Below the pieces are notes generated by a model that saw nothing but the letters and a program-made list of their open reading frames with translations, searched no databases and had not been told where the DNA came from. A program made the position numbers and the translations under genes. This document shows positions 8,323 to 16,708 of a stretch of DNA of 64,000 nt, piece by piece; positions within the stretch are counted from its first letter, which is position 1, and each line of letters starts with the position of its first letter. Source of the DNA: Desulfamplus magnetovallimortis (lineage in GTDB: Bacteria; Desulfobacterota; Desulfobacteria; Desulfobacterales; Desulfobacteraceae); assembly GCF_900170035.1 (NCBI RefSeq), contig NZ_LT828540.1, positions 446,960-510,959 on the forward strand, in the 5' to 3' direction.

Positions 8323-9162
8323 TTGAACTGGATAGAATATGCATGTGAATTTATCGGTACAGCCATCCATGTTTCTTTTGGACTTGCCGGTATTTTTCTG
8401 GTGAGTCAGATGAATATCGGGGATATAACAAAATTTTTTATCATTGGATGTTTCTTTGCCACAGGACTTCTTGTTGTTATCTATTCCCCCATTGGTAAAA
8501 GAAGCGGGGGGCACCTTAATCCTGCTGTGACAACAGCCTTCTGGCTAAATGGACTTATGACAGGACTTGATACTTTATGGTATATCATTGCCCAGTTTGC
8601 CGGTGCTGTTTTTGGAGCATGGGTTGCTTTTATCATATTTCCATGGCAGACTTTCTATACAACATTAACCCTTCCAGCCATGGAATATCCCCTGCTGATA
8701 TCCCTTTTCATTGAGTTTACGATCATTTTTGTGTTGATTATGACCATATTTTCCTTTGTATCTTCTGATCGCTCAGGCCGTTTCACAGGTATTGCGGCAG
8801 CCTGCTACGTTGTTTTGATAACTGTTCTTTTTGCCACAATTTCCGGAGCAAGCATGAATCTTGCCAGAACATTTGGAACAGCAGCAATTCTTATGCGATT
8901 TGACTATCTTTTGCTCTATTTTACAGCATCTGTTCTTGGTGCCTTTGCTGCATATTACCTGTTCAGCAAGGCCACAAAAGGGGCAAAACCTGTTTGCAGC
9001 AAACTTTGTCACAAGACAGAAGGACCATGCCTGTTTAAATGTACCTGCGAATACAGCCATATTACAAAAATTCAGTCAACAATGCCCAATATGAATAATT
9101 CCGGATTGAAAAGCTGCAATGATCCTCTGCTTACAGGCGAAGAGTCTCTGCCATGGAACTGA
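8323..9162 (+). CDS. Aquaporin/glycerol-facilitator family protein with Cys-rich tail
   Basis: Six membrane segments with the first half-helix motif GGHLNPAVT and the second as SGASMNLARTFG mark a major intrinsic protein, a water or small-solute channel. The second NPA box is NLA while its following Arg is kept. I start it at TTG 8323: GGAG at 8311-8314 lies eight bases upstream, and the longer open frame from 8095 would run through the permease end and the RepD element. This gives 279 residues. The C-terminal tail (about the last 65 residues) has a cysteine cluster (PVCSKLCHK, GPCLFKCTC) unusual for the family and suggestive of metal binding. The next gene starts before its stop. Confidence 0.85.
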   Translation: MNWIEYACEFIGTAIHVSFGLAGIFLVSQMNIGDITKFFIIGCFFATGLLVVIYSPIGKRSGGHLNPAVTTAFWLNGLMTGLDTLWYIIAQFAGAVFGAWVAFIIFPWQTFYTTLTLPAMEYPLLISLFIEFTIIFVLIMTIFSFVSSDRSGRFTGIAAACYVVLITVLFATISGASMNLARTFGTAAILMRFDYLLLYFTASVLGAFAAYYLFSKATKGAKPVCSKLCHKTEGPCLFKCTCEYSHITKIQSTMPNMNNSGLKSCNDPLLTGEESLPWN

Positions 9163-9971
9163 GCAAATATGAAAAATACGCACTGATCAAAATCAGGAAA
9201 TGGGAGACAAAACGACGGGGCTTTCTTGTGGATACAGCCGCAAAACCTGTTGATTATCTTATTCAGAAAATAGGCAAGGAAAAGTTCAAACATATTGAAA
9301 ATGTTGTGGAAACAACTCTGGACAAGATGCTTCATACGGCAACTTACAGCGTCAATGAAAAGGAGCTGTTAAAAAGAGCCCATGACAACGGCATTATTAT
9401 CAATGATCTTTCAGAGCTTAAAACATGCCCACTTAAGCTTCTTGACAACTGCAATGAAAAGCATATCAGGATGCACGAAAGAGTAAGTGCAGCCCAGGGA
9501 GCAGCAGCAGGACTTGGTGGTGCCTTGACAGCCACTGCTGATTTAACTGCAATACTTATCCAGATATTTCATCTGCTCCAGGAAATTGCCTTTTGCTACG
9601 GATTTGATCCAAATGATCCTGTTGAAAAGCTTATTCTGCTGCGGATCATTGAAGGTGGTATCGGGAGTACAGAGAGTAAATTCAAGGCACTGAGGGAAAT
9701 AAGCATTCTTGAAAAAATCCAGTTAAATGGAGATATAGACCCTATATCTGGCAAGCCTGTAAAGGCATTCAGCACCAAAGCCATGTCCGAATATATCGAA
9801 AAACTAACCCTTGCCATCATCAGCAGGTTCATGAGGCGTGCCCTGCCAATACCTCTTTTGACAATTGCTGCCGGTGCCCATTCAAACCATGAAATGATGG
9901 AAAATTCGGGTGAGACAGCTTTCATGGTTTACAGAAAAAAATTCATAATAAGAAAAAGAGATTTACTGTAA
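9153..9971 (+). CDS. EcsC family protein
   Basis: A 272-residue protein with the EcsC-family core: an amphipathic N-terminus, then a glycine/alanine-rich helical region (AAQGAAAGLGGALTATADLT) and an Ile/Leu-rich region (ILIQIFHLLQEIAFCYGF). EcsC-like proteins are peripheral or membrane-associated and poorly understood. The ATG lies 10 bases inside the aquaporin gene, so it ends the same operon. Its TAA stop is the first three bases of a RepA element (TAAACG), so a repeat sits flush at the gene end. Confidence 0.85.
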   Translation: MELSKYEKYALIKIRKWETKRRGFLVDTAAKPVDYLIQKIGKEKFKHIENVVETTLDKMLHTATYSVNEKELLKRAHDNGIIINDLSELKTCPLKLLDNCNEKHIRMHERVSAAQGAAAGLGGALTATADLTAILIQIFHLLQEIAFCYGFDPNDPVEKLILLRIIEGGIGSTESKFKALREISILEKIQLNGDIDPISGKPVKAFSTKAMSEYIEKLTLAIISRFMRRALPIPLLTIAAGAHSNHEMMENSGETAFMVYRKKFIIRKRDLL

Positions 9972-10164
9972 ACGTTCATGCTTGCCATCAAGCCACCCCA
10001 GAATATGGAAAATGGTATCCATTGCCACGGTAAACCCTCATGGCCAAATGATATTTCGGCCACCCCCGATCATGAAAACAGAATGTGTTTTCACGGTAAA
10101 CGGTCATGGCTGCCATCCAGCCACCCCCGAATATGGAAAATTGTATCCATTTCCACGGTAAAAA
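9969..10164. repeat. RepA array, three head-to-tail units
   Basis: Three copies of a roughly 66-bp element that begins TAAACGGTCATGGCTGCCA, continues with a run AGCCACCCCCGAATATGG and ends TTTCCACGGTAAAA. The first two are degenerate and the third is close to consensus. Other copies: 40977-41040 (inside a gene), 43275-43340, 46635-46701, 49662-49728, 53338-53404. It fills the space between the convergent EcsC gene and the end of the biosynthetic island. Confidence 0.85.
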
Positions 10165-10198
10165 AGAGCATCCTTCATATCGCCGTTGATATTCGCCT

Positions 10199-11648
10199 TC
10201 ATTGAACTCTTCTGTTTGTCCTTGCAAAGGATAGAAAAGAGTGAAGATTACTGCCAAACCTGCGCCAGCTATCCGGAGATTTCCACAGCATGGAGAGATA
10301 GCCGGCCATTACTTTTGGACGTAGAAAATGCGATTTATAAAAGAATGTGAAAAGCTCATCAAGTCGTTCTTTATTCATACCTTGAGGAACAAAGGTAAAT
10401 GACATGCAGTCCATTTTTTCCCAGTTTTCTTCAAAAGAGCCGTGTAATTTGCCGGCTTTTATCTCTTTGTAAATGGGTGAACCTGGAAACGGCGTGAATT
10501 TTGCCAGATTGAAATCATCAAGAGGGAGCGAAAAAACATACTCCCTGCTCTTTTTTATGGAGCTTTCAGTCTCTCCGGGAAGCCCGATCATTAAAAGCCC
10601 TTTTACACGGATACCTGCCTTTTTGATCATATGTACTTTACAGGAGAGCATATTGAGATCTGCATTTTGTCGATGCATGGCAAGCAGGGACTCATCTCCA
10701 GTTTCGATCCCAAGACTTATCATCCAGCAACCAGCTTCCTTCATTTTGCCAAGCAATTCAGAATCAAGATGCTCTGCTCTGGCAGCGCAGTTAAAAGTCA
10801 TCTTCATCCCGCTTGCAATCATATAGTCGCAAAATTTAATGATTCTTTTACGATGAAAGGTAAACTGATCATCATAAAAATTGATATGCCTGATATTAAA
10901 ACGATCTTTTAAATATTTCACATGCTCAAACAGATACTCTGCACTGTTGAATCGAAAAGTTCTGCCAAAAACTGAACGATCACAATAGGAACAGGCATAT
11001 GGACAGCCTCTGCTTGATATACAGCTTGCATTGGGGGTGGAAGGATAGTTAAAAATGGGCAATCTGTAGATTTCAGGGTAACCTGCAAGTTTTTCATAGG
11101 CAGGGAAAGGCAGTTGATCCAGCTCAATTTGCTTTCCGGGCATTCCGGAAAAACAGGCGTTTCCATTGGAATCCCGATAAACCAGACCCTTTACCAGCGG
11201 AATATCTCTGGATTGAGCTTTGATAAGGTTTAAAAAAGTCTCTTCCCCTTCCCCGGCAACAACAAAATCCACATGATCTGAATAGTTAAGAATCTCCTGT
11301 TTCAATGCAGAGACATGTGCACCGCCAAAAACTGTTTTTATCTCAGGAAGGAGTTTTTTTTGCATATCCGGCAATAGTCAAACCGTCCAGAAATGTGGAT
11401 GTTGCACATGAGAACCCAATAAATGCAGGCTTTTCCCGCAAAAGGGCATCTTTTATGATTTTTTCAGCATCCGGACAGGCATAACAATCTATGATTTCAC
11501 AGTTAATGGAGTGTTGTGAAAGATAGGCCGCAATACTGGCAAGTCCCAAAGGAGGCGTGACACTTGCCAATCTGGAAATATCCACACTGTTTTTACGGTA
11601 TTTATATCCAAGAGGATGAACAAGTAATACTTTTTCGTTATTCAGCAA
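10199..11648 (-). CDS. Cobalamin-type radical SAM enzyme (frameshifted in A8 run)
   Basis: Two overlapping frames (11648-11343 and 11374-10199) are one BchE-like gene. An N-terminal cobalamin-binding-type Rossmann domain (TPPLGLASIAAYL ... FIGFSCATST) continues into GGAHVSAL, then a radical SAM domain with CX3CX2C at about C215, C219, C222 (RGCPYACSYC). The break is at the T8 run 11354-11361: removing one base joins the frames into 482 residues. Such enzymes use SAM and cobalamin for methyl transfer, ring formation or anaerobic hydroxylation; substrate unknown. It is the last gene of the island, beyond the ammonia-lyase and the IS110 element. Slippage on the A8 message is an alternative to a sequencing indel. 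Confidence 0.8.
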
Positions 11649-11710
11649 AAAAAGACTCCTATCTTTTTTATTTTATTTATCCACAGTCAAACAATTTCAC
11701 ATGGTATCAA

Positions 11711-11884
11711 CTCAAAATCGACATCTTATTGCTTTTTTAGAAGTTATTGCAGTTGTCTGAACCAGGATAACCAGGATGGATAGGATGCTCAGGATAGATA
11801 ATCCTGCCTTATCCTGTTAATCTTGGGAATCCTGATTCAGACAGTGTTGACAAGGCTTACAAGATCATAGGTGTCGATTTTGAG
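11711..11884. repeat. RepB copy with intact terminal inverted repeats
   Basis: A 174-bp element with ends CTCAAAATCGACA and TGTCGATTTTGAG (13-bp perfect inverted repeat) and an inner pair TCTGAACCAGGAT / ATCCTGATTCAGA. It has no coding capacity. It lies directly after the ammonia-lyase stop codon (11887). Confidence 0.85.
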
Positions 11885-11886
11885 TA

Positions 11887-13482
11887 TCAAGAGGATTTTC
11901 CATACACTGAGAGGTCATCAAAGAGTTGTGATGAGAAAAGCAATTTTCTCAACTTTGACAGATCATCATGGAAAATCCTTGATTCATCATAAACCTGAAT
12001 TTTATCCTGAAGGATGTTGTAAATTTTGCGTGTGCCAAACCCGAGTTTATCACTGTTTCTAAACGACAGTGCCTGAAAATCGGCAAAGGTTTCCAAAGTG
12101 ATGACATGTTTTGCTTTGCTGACAATTCCAAAGGCTTTTCTCGCTGCCACCGTACCCATGCTGACGATATCCTGGTTTGATGCATTGCACGAAATGGAAT
12201 TTACGCTCATGGGTGCTGTCTGATTGCGATTCTCCGCAGTGGTGGATGTGGCAAGATATTGTGCCCCCATGAATCCCATGGATAGCCCTGGTTCATTGAC
12301 AATAAGAAATTCAGGAAGCCCTTCGTTCAGCTTTTTGTCCAGTATTTTGTTCAACCTGCGCTCTGAAAGATTGCAAAGTGTAGAAAGTGCTATGCTCAAG
12401 GCATCCATTGCAAAGGCTATGCTCTGGCCATGGAAATTTCCTCCATGCAGAATCTTTCCTTTTTCAGGAACAATGATAGGATTGTCATTTGTGGAGTTGG
12501 CCTCTATTTCAAGGGTTGCAATACACTGATCAATGGTCTCCATAACCGGTGCCAGCACCTGTGGAGTACAGCGCAACGAGTAAACATCTTGAACATTGAT
12601 GTTGGTCTCAAAAACAGCGATCTCTTCATTGCTCTGTTCCCGTATCTTGTCATGTATGTCGTCCCGGAAAGTAAGATTTCCTGTGCCCCTGTAGAGGCTA
12701 CGAATGGCCTCTGTTACAGCTATCTGTCCAGGATGTGGTTTTAAAAAATGAAGATCCATATCAAATGCATCGTCTATTCCGCCAAATATCTCAATGGCAA
12801 AGGCTGCATTGACACAGGCTATATTGAGCAGCTTTTTTGCACCAAACAGGGCAAAAGCTCCAATGGCAGTCATGGCGGCTGTCCCATTGATAAGAGCAAG
12901 CCCTTCTTTGTAACTAAGAGTCAAAGGAGTCAAACCTGTCTCCATAAATGCTTTTTTTGCATCCATGAGTTTCCGGTTCAAATAGACCTTTCCCTCTCCT
13001 ATGATGGCAAGCGCCATATGGGCAAGATGAATCAAATCTCCGGATGCACCCACACTTCCACACTCAGGTATATAAGGTGCAATACCAGAGTTTATCATAT
13101 CTCGCATAAGTTCCAGAAGTTCAATCCTAACACCTGAATATCCCTTGACAAGCGTATTTAGCCTCACGGTTAAAATACTTAAGGCAATATAGGGTAATAT
13201 AGGTGCCCCAAGCCCGGCAGCATGGCTTTTGATCAAATTTTCCTGAAGAATTTTTATTTCTCTCTCATTGACAATCTTGTTGCACATGGGGCCAAATGAA
13301 GTATTTACACCATAAATAACTTTTCTGGCCTCAACTGCAACTTTTAAAAATTCCCTGGATCTTCTGCATTTCTCTAAGGAACTATCAGCAAGCTCAACCT
13401 TTTTGTCTCCAATGCCAACTGCAACAATATCTTTGAAAGTCAAATCATTTCCGGTCAAAACCACAACGGGTCTCTCATCCAT
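11887..13482 (-). CDS. Aromatic amino acid (tyrosine/histidine) ammonia-lyase
   Basis: A 531-residue member of the MIO-dependent lyases that remove ammonia from His, Tyr or Phe. The Ala-Ser-Gly that forms the MIO cofactor is in GSVGASGDLIHLAH. Also present are the catalytic-loop Tyr (VIYGVNTSFG), YSLRCTPQ and HGGNFHGQ. The selectivity pair is Ser-His (LIKSHAAG), usual in histidine lyases but, as I recall, also in Bacteroidota tyrosine lyases of flexirubin pathways, whose NQDIVSMGT segment it shares. Next to two adenylate-forming ligases and polyene ketosynthases, supply of 4-coumarate as starter is the best reading; a role in histidine breakdown is less likely because no other hut gene is near. 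An IS110 element separates it from the ligases. Confidence 0.88.
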   Translation of the reverse strand: MDERPVVVLTGNDLTFKDIVAVGIGDKKVELADSSLEKCRRSREFLKVAVEARKVIYGVNTSFGPMCNKIVNEREIKILQENLIKSHAAGLGAPILPYIALSILTVRLNTLVKGYSGVRIELLELMRDMINSGIAPYIPECGSVGASGDLIHLAHMALAIIGEGKVYLNRKLMDAKKAFMETGLTPLTLSYKEGLALINGTAAMTAIGAFALFGAKKLLNIACVNAAFAIEIFGGIDDAFDMDLHFLKPHPGQIAVTEAIRSLYRGTGNLTFRDDIHDKIREQSNEEIAVFETNINVQDVYSLRCTPQVLAPVMETIDQCIATLEIEANSTNDNPIIVPEKGKILHGGNFHGQSIAFAMDALSIALSTLCNLSERRLNKILDKKLNEGLPEFLIVNEPGLSMGFMGAQYLATSTTAENRNQTAPMSVNSISCNASNQDIVSMGTVAARKAFGIVSKAKHVITLETFADFQALSFRNSDKLGFGTRKIYNILQDKIQVYDESRIFHDDLSKLRKLLFSSQLFDDLSVYGKSS

Positions 13483-13612
13483 TTTTAAGTCGCTCCTGTC
13501 GTATTATCCTCTTTTACCGTGAAAAACTCCCTTGAATCAGCACATAGCTATCCTGTAACACTGAACCAAGAGATTCGTGTTTGAAATTAAAAAGACTTAA
13601 TTGCCATAGTTA

Positions 13613-14842
13613 TCAATTGGCAACAGCCTCGCCAAGATAACCAAATTTAATCAAGGCTTGAAGCCAACGCGGTGCGTTCCGTTCGACTACAATGGCTTCA
13701 TAGTCGATATCCGGATCACGATACGGCTGTTTATTCTTGAGCATTGAAAAAATGACCCTAAGAATTTTGTGACCGACAGCAACGATGGTACGCTTGTGTC
13801 CCCGACGAATTACAAGCGCTTTGTATTTACCCTTGAACTGGCTGTTGGTCTTTCTTGCCGCATTGGCTACTTCGCACAAAATGCGCCGGACTGTCCCGTT
13901 CCCTTTTCGGGTACGTCCGCTTTTCTTCTTTCCGGCGCTTTCATTGTTTCCGGGACACATTCCCGCCCAGGATGATAGATTGCCGGCGCTGCCAAACTGA
14001 TCCATATCCACGCCTATCTCAATGATCAGCATGGCGGCACTGAATTTATCCACACCCGGCAATGTTTGCAAAATGCCCCACTGTTCAGCATACGGGGTCA
14101 TTGCTGCAAACAGATAGTCATCCATCTTCTGAATTTCCTTTTCCAGATACCGGATGTGGCTCTGTATATTTTGGAGCAAAAAGCGATGGGACTCGCCAAG
14201 GGTTTCATCCATTGAATCCATCAATTCATGCGCTTTAGATTTCAAACGACCACGGGCACATTCCACCAGCTCTTTGATTGGACGGCCATCAATCAAACCA
14301 TCAATCATCTCTTGCGCAGAGATACCATTGATGTCGCTGACTACCCCGCCCAGGCGAATACCGGCATCATCAAGTATTTTATGAAGCCGATTTTTTTCCG
14401 CAGCCAACATATCTTTAACCTTCATTCTTTGACGACCTATCAGACGCAGTTCGCGCAAGTCTTTGGGGGGAATGAAGCTTGGCTTCAAGAGACCGGCCCT
14501 GCCGAGGACAGCAAGCCACTCGCTGTCCATTACATCTGTTTTTCGACCCGGGACATTCTTGACATGTCTCGCGTTTACGACATAGGTCTTGATTCCGGCC
14601 TTTTCAAGAACATCGTAAACACTTTTCCAGAAAATGCCGGTACTTTCCATTATCACCAACTCAACTTCGTGATTTATGAGCCAGCGGCAAAGCTGACGGC
14701 GGTGTTTCCTGAATGTACCGAATTCCCGGGTCTCTTTTTGGAACGTACCATCTGCCTGCTCCACCAATACGGTTGCGACAATAATCATCTTATGGATGTC
14801 TAGCCCGGCACAACGTTTGACGATCGGTTCTAAATCCGACAT
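13613..14842 (-). CDS. IS110-family transposase
   Basis: A 409-residue DEDD recombinase. The N-terminal RuvC-like domain has GLDIHK (D15), the acidic motif IMESTG (about 61) and KTDVMDSEWLA (about 105). The C-terminal Transposase_20 region (about 255-350) includes LQTLPGVDKFSAAMLI and the conserved serine region LSSWAGMCPGNNESAGK. GGAGG lies eight bases before the ATG. The frame is intact, so the element may be active. It lies between the ammonia-lyase and the ligases of the island, same strand. Confidence 0.95.
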   Translation of the reverse strand: MSDLEPIVKRCAGLDIHKMIIVATVLVEQADGTFQKETREFGTFRKHRRQLCRWLINHEVELVIMESTGIFWKSVYDVLEKAGIKTYVVNARHVKNVPGRKTDVMDSEWLAVLGRAGLLKPSFIPPKDLRELRLIGRQRMKVKDMLAAEKNRLHKILDDAGIRLGGVVSDINGISAQEMIDGLIDGRPIKELVECARGRLKSKAHELMDSMDETLGESHRFLLQNIQSHIRYLEKEIQKMDDYLFAAMTPYAEQWGILQTLPGVDKFSAAMLIIEIGVDMDQFGSAGNLSSWAGMCPGNNESAGKKKSGRTRKGNGTVRRILCEVANAARKTNSQFKGKYKALVIRRGHKRTIVAVGHKILRVIFSMLKNKQPYRDPDIDYEAIVVERNAPRWLQALIKFGYLGEAVAN

Positions 14843-14849
14843 AATACAC

Positions 14850-15080
14850 CTCCAAGCGAATTTCGGGTTGATCGTAAATTTTTGCAGGGGTAGGTCAAAA
14901 TTTTGAAAAATCCATACACTTAAACAGTGCAGGCCATTTTACCGTACGTTCAATATACGCAACCAAATTGACTGAGGTGCGTATATGAAACAATCGGGGG
15001 TACGAATCAAAATTCCTGTTCAGTTTACTCATCAGGGTATAATAAGCCACTATAAAAAAACTCGAACAATGGGCCTACCC
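14850..15080 (-). ncRNA. Candidate IS110 bridge RNA region
   Basis: This non-coding IS110 end contains a 9-bp stem (ATATACGCA 14953-14961 with TGCGTATAT 14978-14986) closing a 16-base loop, plus shorter complementary segments. In IS621 and relatives, a bridge RNA from the equivalent place has stem-loops whose internal loops pair with target and donor DNA. The assignment is by position and by this one clear hairpin. The RNA ends are not known. Confidence 0.4.
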
Positions 15081-15171
15081 GAAGCAAAAACATATAGGGT
15101 ATAGTAAGCATTATTTCATGTTTTTCATCCTCGGGGGTGACGGAATCGAGCCATGAGGGTTTATCAAAAAA

Positions 15172-16647
15172 TTAACCTCTTTTATCAAAAAAGATAGTAC
15201 GTTTTCTTTTTTTATTAAATTGATATACAATATTATCTGCTTTTTCACATGAAATAACTTGAATTTCGGGGACAACCCGTACTTTAGCACGAATTTTCTC
15301 CTCAAGCCACGACGTTCCGGATGCAGGTTCTGTCAAAGACACAAAAAGAGTGACGCGATCTGTTCCATCCTGATTTTTCAAGGCTTCCACAAAACCTGTA
15401 TGAAACCTTGCATCCCCCTCCAGGGCACTTATTATGGCATTTGGAAAAACCGTAGTGCCTTTGTATTTAAGCATCTGATTTTTTCGACCAAGTACAGGTG
15501 CAAGACGCTTTGTAGTACGTCCACAGGAACAGGGTTTATCAATGATAAAGGAGATATCATTGGTTCTAAAACGAATTAAAGGCATTCCGGTTATCCCAAG
15601 GGGAGTTGTGATCACTTCACCAGGCTCACCATCCGGCAGATTTTTTCCATTCTCATCCACAATTTCAATGACATTCATTTCCGGCCGAAGGTGACCCCCA
15701 CAGCGACTCTCACACTCACAGAAGGTTGTTGCAAGTTCTGTTGAGGCATAGGTGGAAAAAATTGGTGCATCCCACATGGATTCAAGTGCTGTTGCCATGG
15801 TAAGCAAATCAAGATTTCCGTCCCTTATGGGTTCTCCTATTGCCACAAGTTTTTTGATGCCCGATGAATCCGGATGCTCTTTGTTCTCAATGGCATATGT
15901 CCCAATGAGATGCATCAGGGAAGGCACCCCTATTATTACAGTTGGTTTTGTAAGTTTTACCAGCTCCCACAAATGGGCAGCATTTGATGACCCAGCCCTA
16001 ACGGCAGTTGTCTGAAGTTTCAGGCTTCCCATGAAATAGGCAAGGCCAGCCATGAAACAGCGATCCATTGCAGCACAGATCATAACGGTATCTGAAGCAG
16101 TGATCCCGGCTATACGGAAAGCCATCTCTTCGTTGTACGCAAGACGTGCAATATCTCCGGCAGTCTGGGGAACCATTGTGGGATGGGGACCTGTGGTGGC
16201 GGATGTAAGACATATATCCACAATCTCTTCCGGTGAAACAGTTAGAAAATCACCGGCATTTTCCAGGTGAGCCTTTTCGGTAAATGGAATCTGCGCCAGA
16301 TCCTCCATGCTGCTCAAACCCTGAAACTTTCCGTCAAGACTTTTGAAAAGAGTCAAACTATTCCGGCTTTCTTCAGCATCTTTGAAAGGAGCCAAGACTT
16401 TCCCGCTTTCTTCAGCCCCCTTGAAAGGAGTCAAGGCTTTCCAGTTTTTTTCTGCACCATTAAAAAGACGACGGTAGTAAGGGCTCTTAGAGAAGGCATA
16501 ATCTAACTGCTCGTTGAGCAACCTAAACTGAACATCCAATATCTTTTCAGAATCTGCATACTGCAAATGGGCGTACTGCCGAAGCGGAGAATCCACAATT
16601 AACCCTCTTTCATTGCTTAAAATGGTATTTTCTGGCGTTATCGTCAT
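15172..16647 (-). CDS. PaaK-like adenylate-forming ligase (aryl-CoA/ACP ligase)
   Basis: A phenylacetate-CoA-ligase-like enzyme of the ANL superfamily: phosphate-loop CLTSATTGPHP, core STYASTELATTFCE, and a PaaK-type C-terminal part with CSCGRTTKRLAPVLGRKNQM. I place the start at ATG 16647 (AGGAAA eight bases upstream), giving 491 residues; the open frame extends to 16707 without a ribosome site. Near the N-terminus, three 13-residue in-frame repeats (FKGAEESGKVLAP type; DNA 16348-16464) are inserted where PaaK has none. It lies right after another ANL ligase. One of the two probably activates 4-coumarate from the lyase; the other may activate a fatty or product acid. Confidence 0.85.
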   Translation of the reverse strand: MTITPENTILSNERGLIVDSPLRQYAHLQYADSEKILDVQFRLLNEQLDYAFSKSPYYRRLFNGAEKNWKALTPFKGAEESGKVLAPFKDAEESRNSLTLFKSLDGKFQGLSSMEDLAQIPFTEKAHLENAGDFLTVSPEEIVDICLTSATTGPHPTMVPQTAGDIARLAYNEEMAFRIAGITASDTVMICAAMDRCFMAGLAYFMGSLKLQTTAVRAGSSNAAHLWELVKLTKPTVIIGVPSLMHLIGTYAIENKEHPDSSGIKKLVAIGEPIRDGNLDLLTMATALESMWDAPIFSTYASTELATTFCECESRCGGHLRPEMNVIEIVDENGKNLPDGEPGEVITTPLGITGMPLIRFRTNDISFIIDKPCSCGRTTKRLAPVLGRKNQMLKYKGTTVFPNAIISALEGDARFHTGFVEALKNQDGTDRVTLFVSLTEPASGTSWLEEKIRAKVRVVPEIQVISCEKADNIVYQFNKKRKRTIFFDKRG

Positions 16648-16708
16648 ATAGGTTTTCCTGTATATATATACGGGCATGAATGTTGCCGAAATTAGAACCA
16701 ATATCAAC

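Larger units (their letters stand above)
13560..15100 (-). mobile_element. IS110-family insertion sequence (ends approximate)
   Basis: The element comprises the transposase plus a non-coding block of about 260 bp upstream of it (14843 to about 15100). IS110 elements lack clear terminal inverted repeats, so I cannot fix the ends from one copy; both coordinates are estimates. The long upstream non-coding end fits the IS110 subgroup, where the guide RNA is encoded 5' of the transposase. Confidence 0.55.

Noticed and set aside
9978-10257. Short reading frames on both strands after the EcsC gene
   Set aside because: They are translations of the RepA array; similar peptides arise wherever RepA occurs.
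11343-11374. Programmed frameshift in the first radical SAM gene
   Set aside because: A slippery A8 is present, but an indel of the same type in rpoD and three other genes makes sequence error more likely.
11887-13482. Histidine utilisation (hutH) role
   Set aside because: No hutU, hutI or transporter nearby, and the lyase sits among ligases and polyene synthesis genes; kept only as an alternative.
14228-14803. 191-codon plus-strand frame opposite the transposase
   Set aside because: It is a mirror of the coding IS110 gene; no ribosome site or recognised domain.
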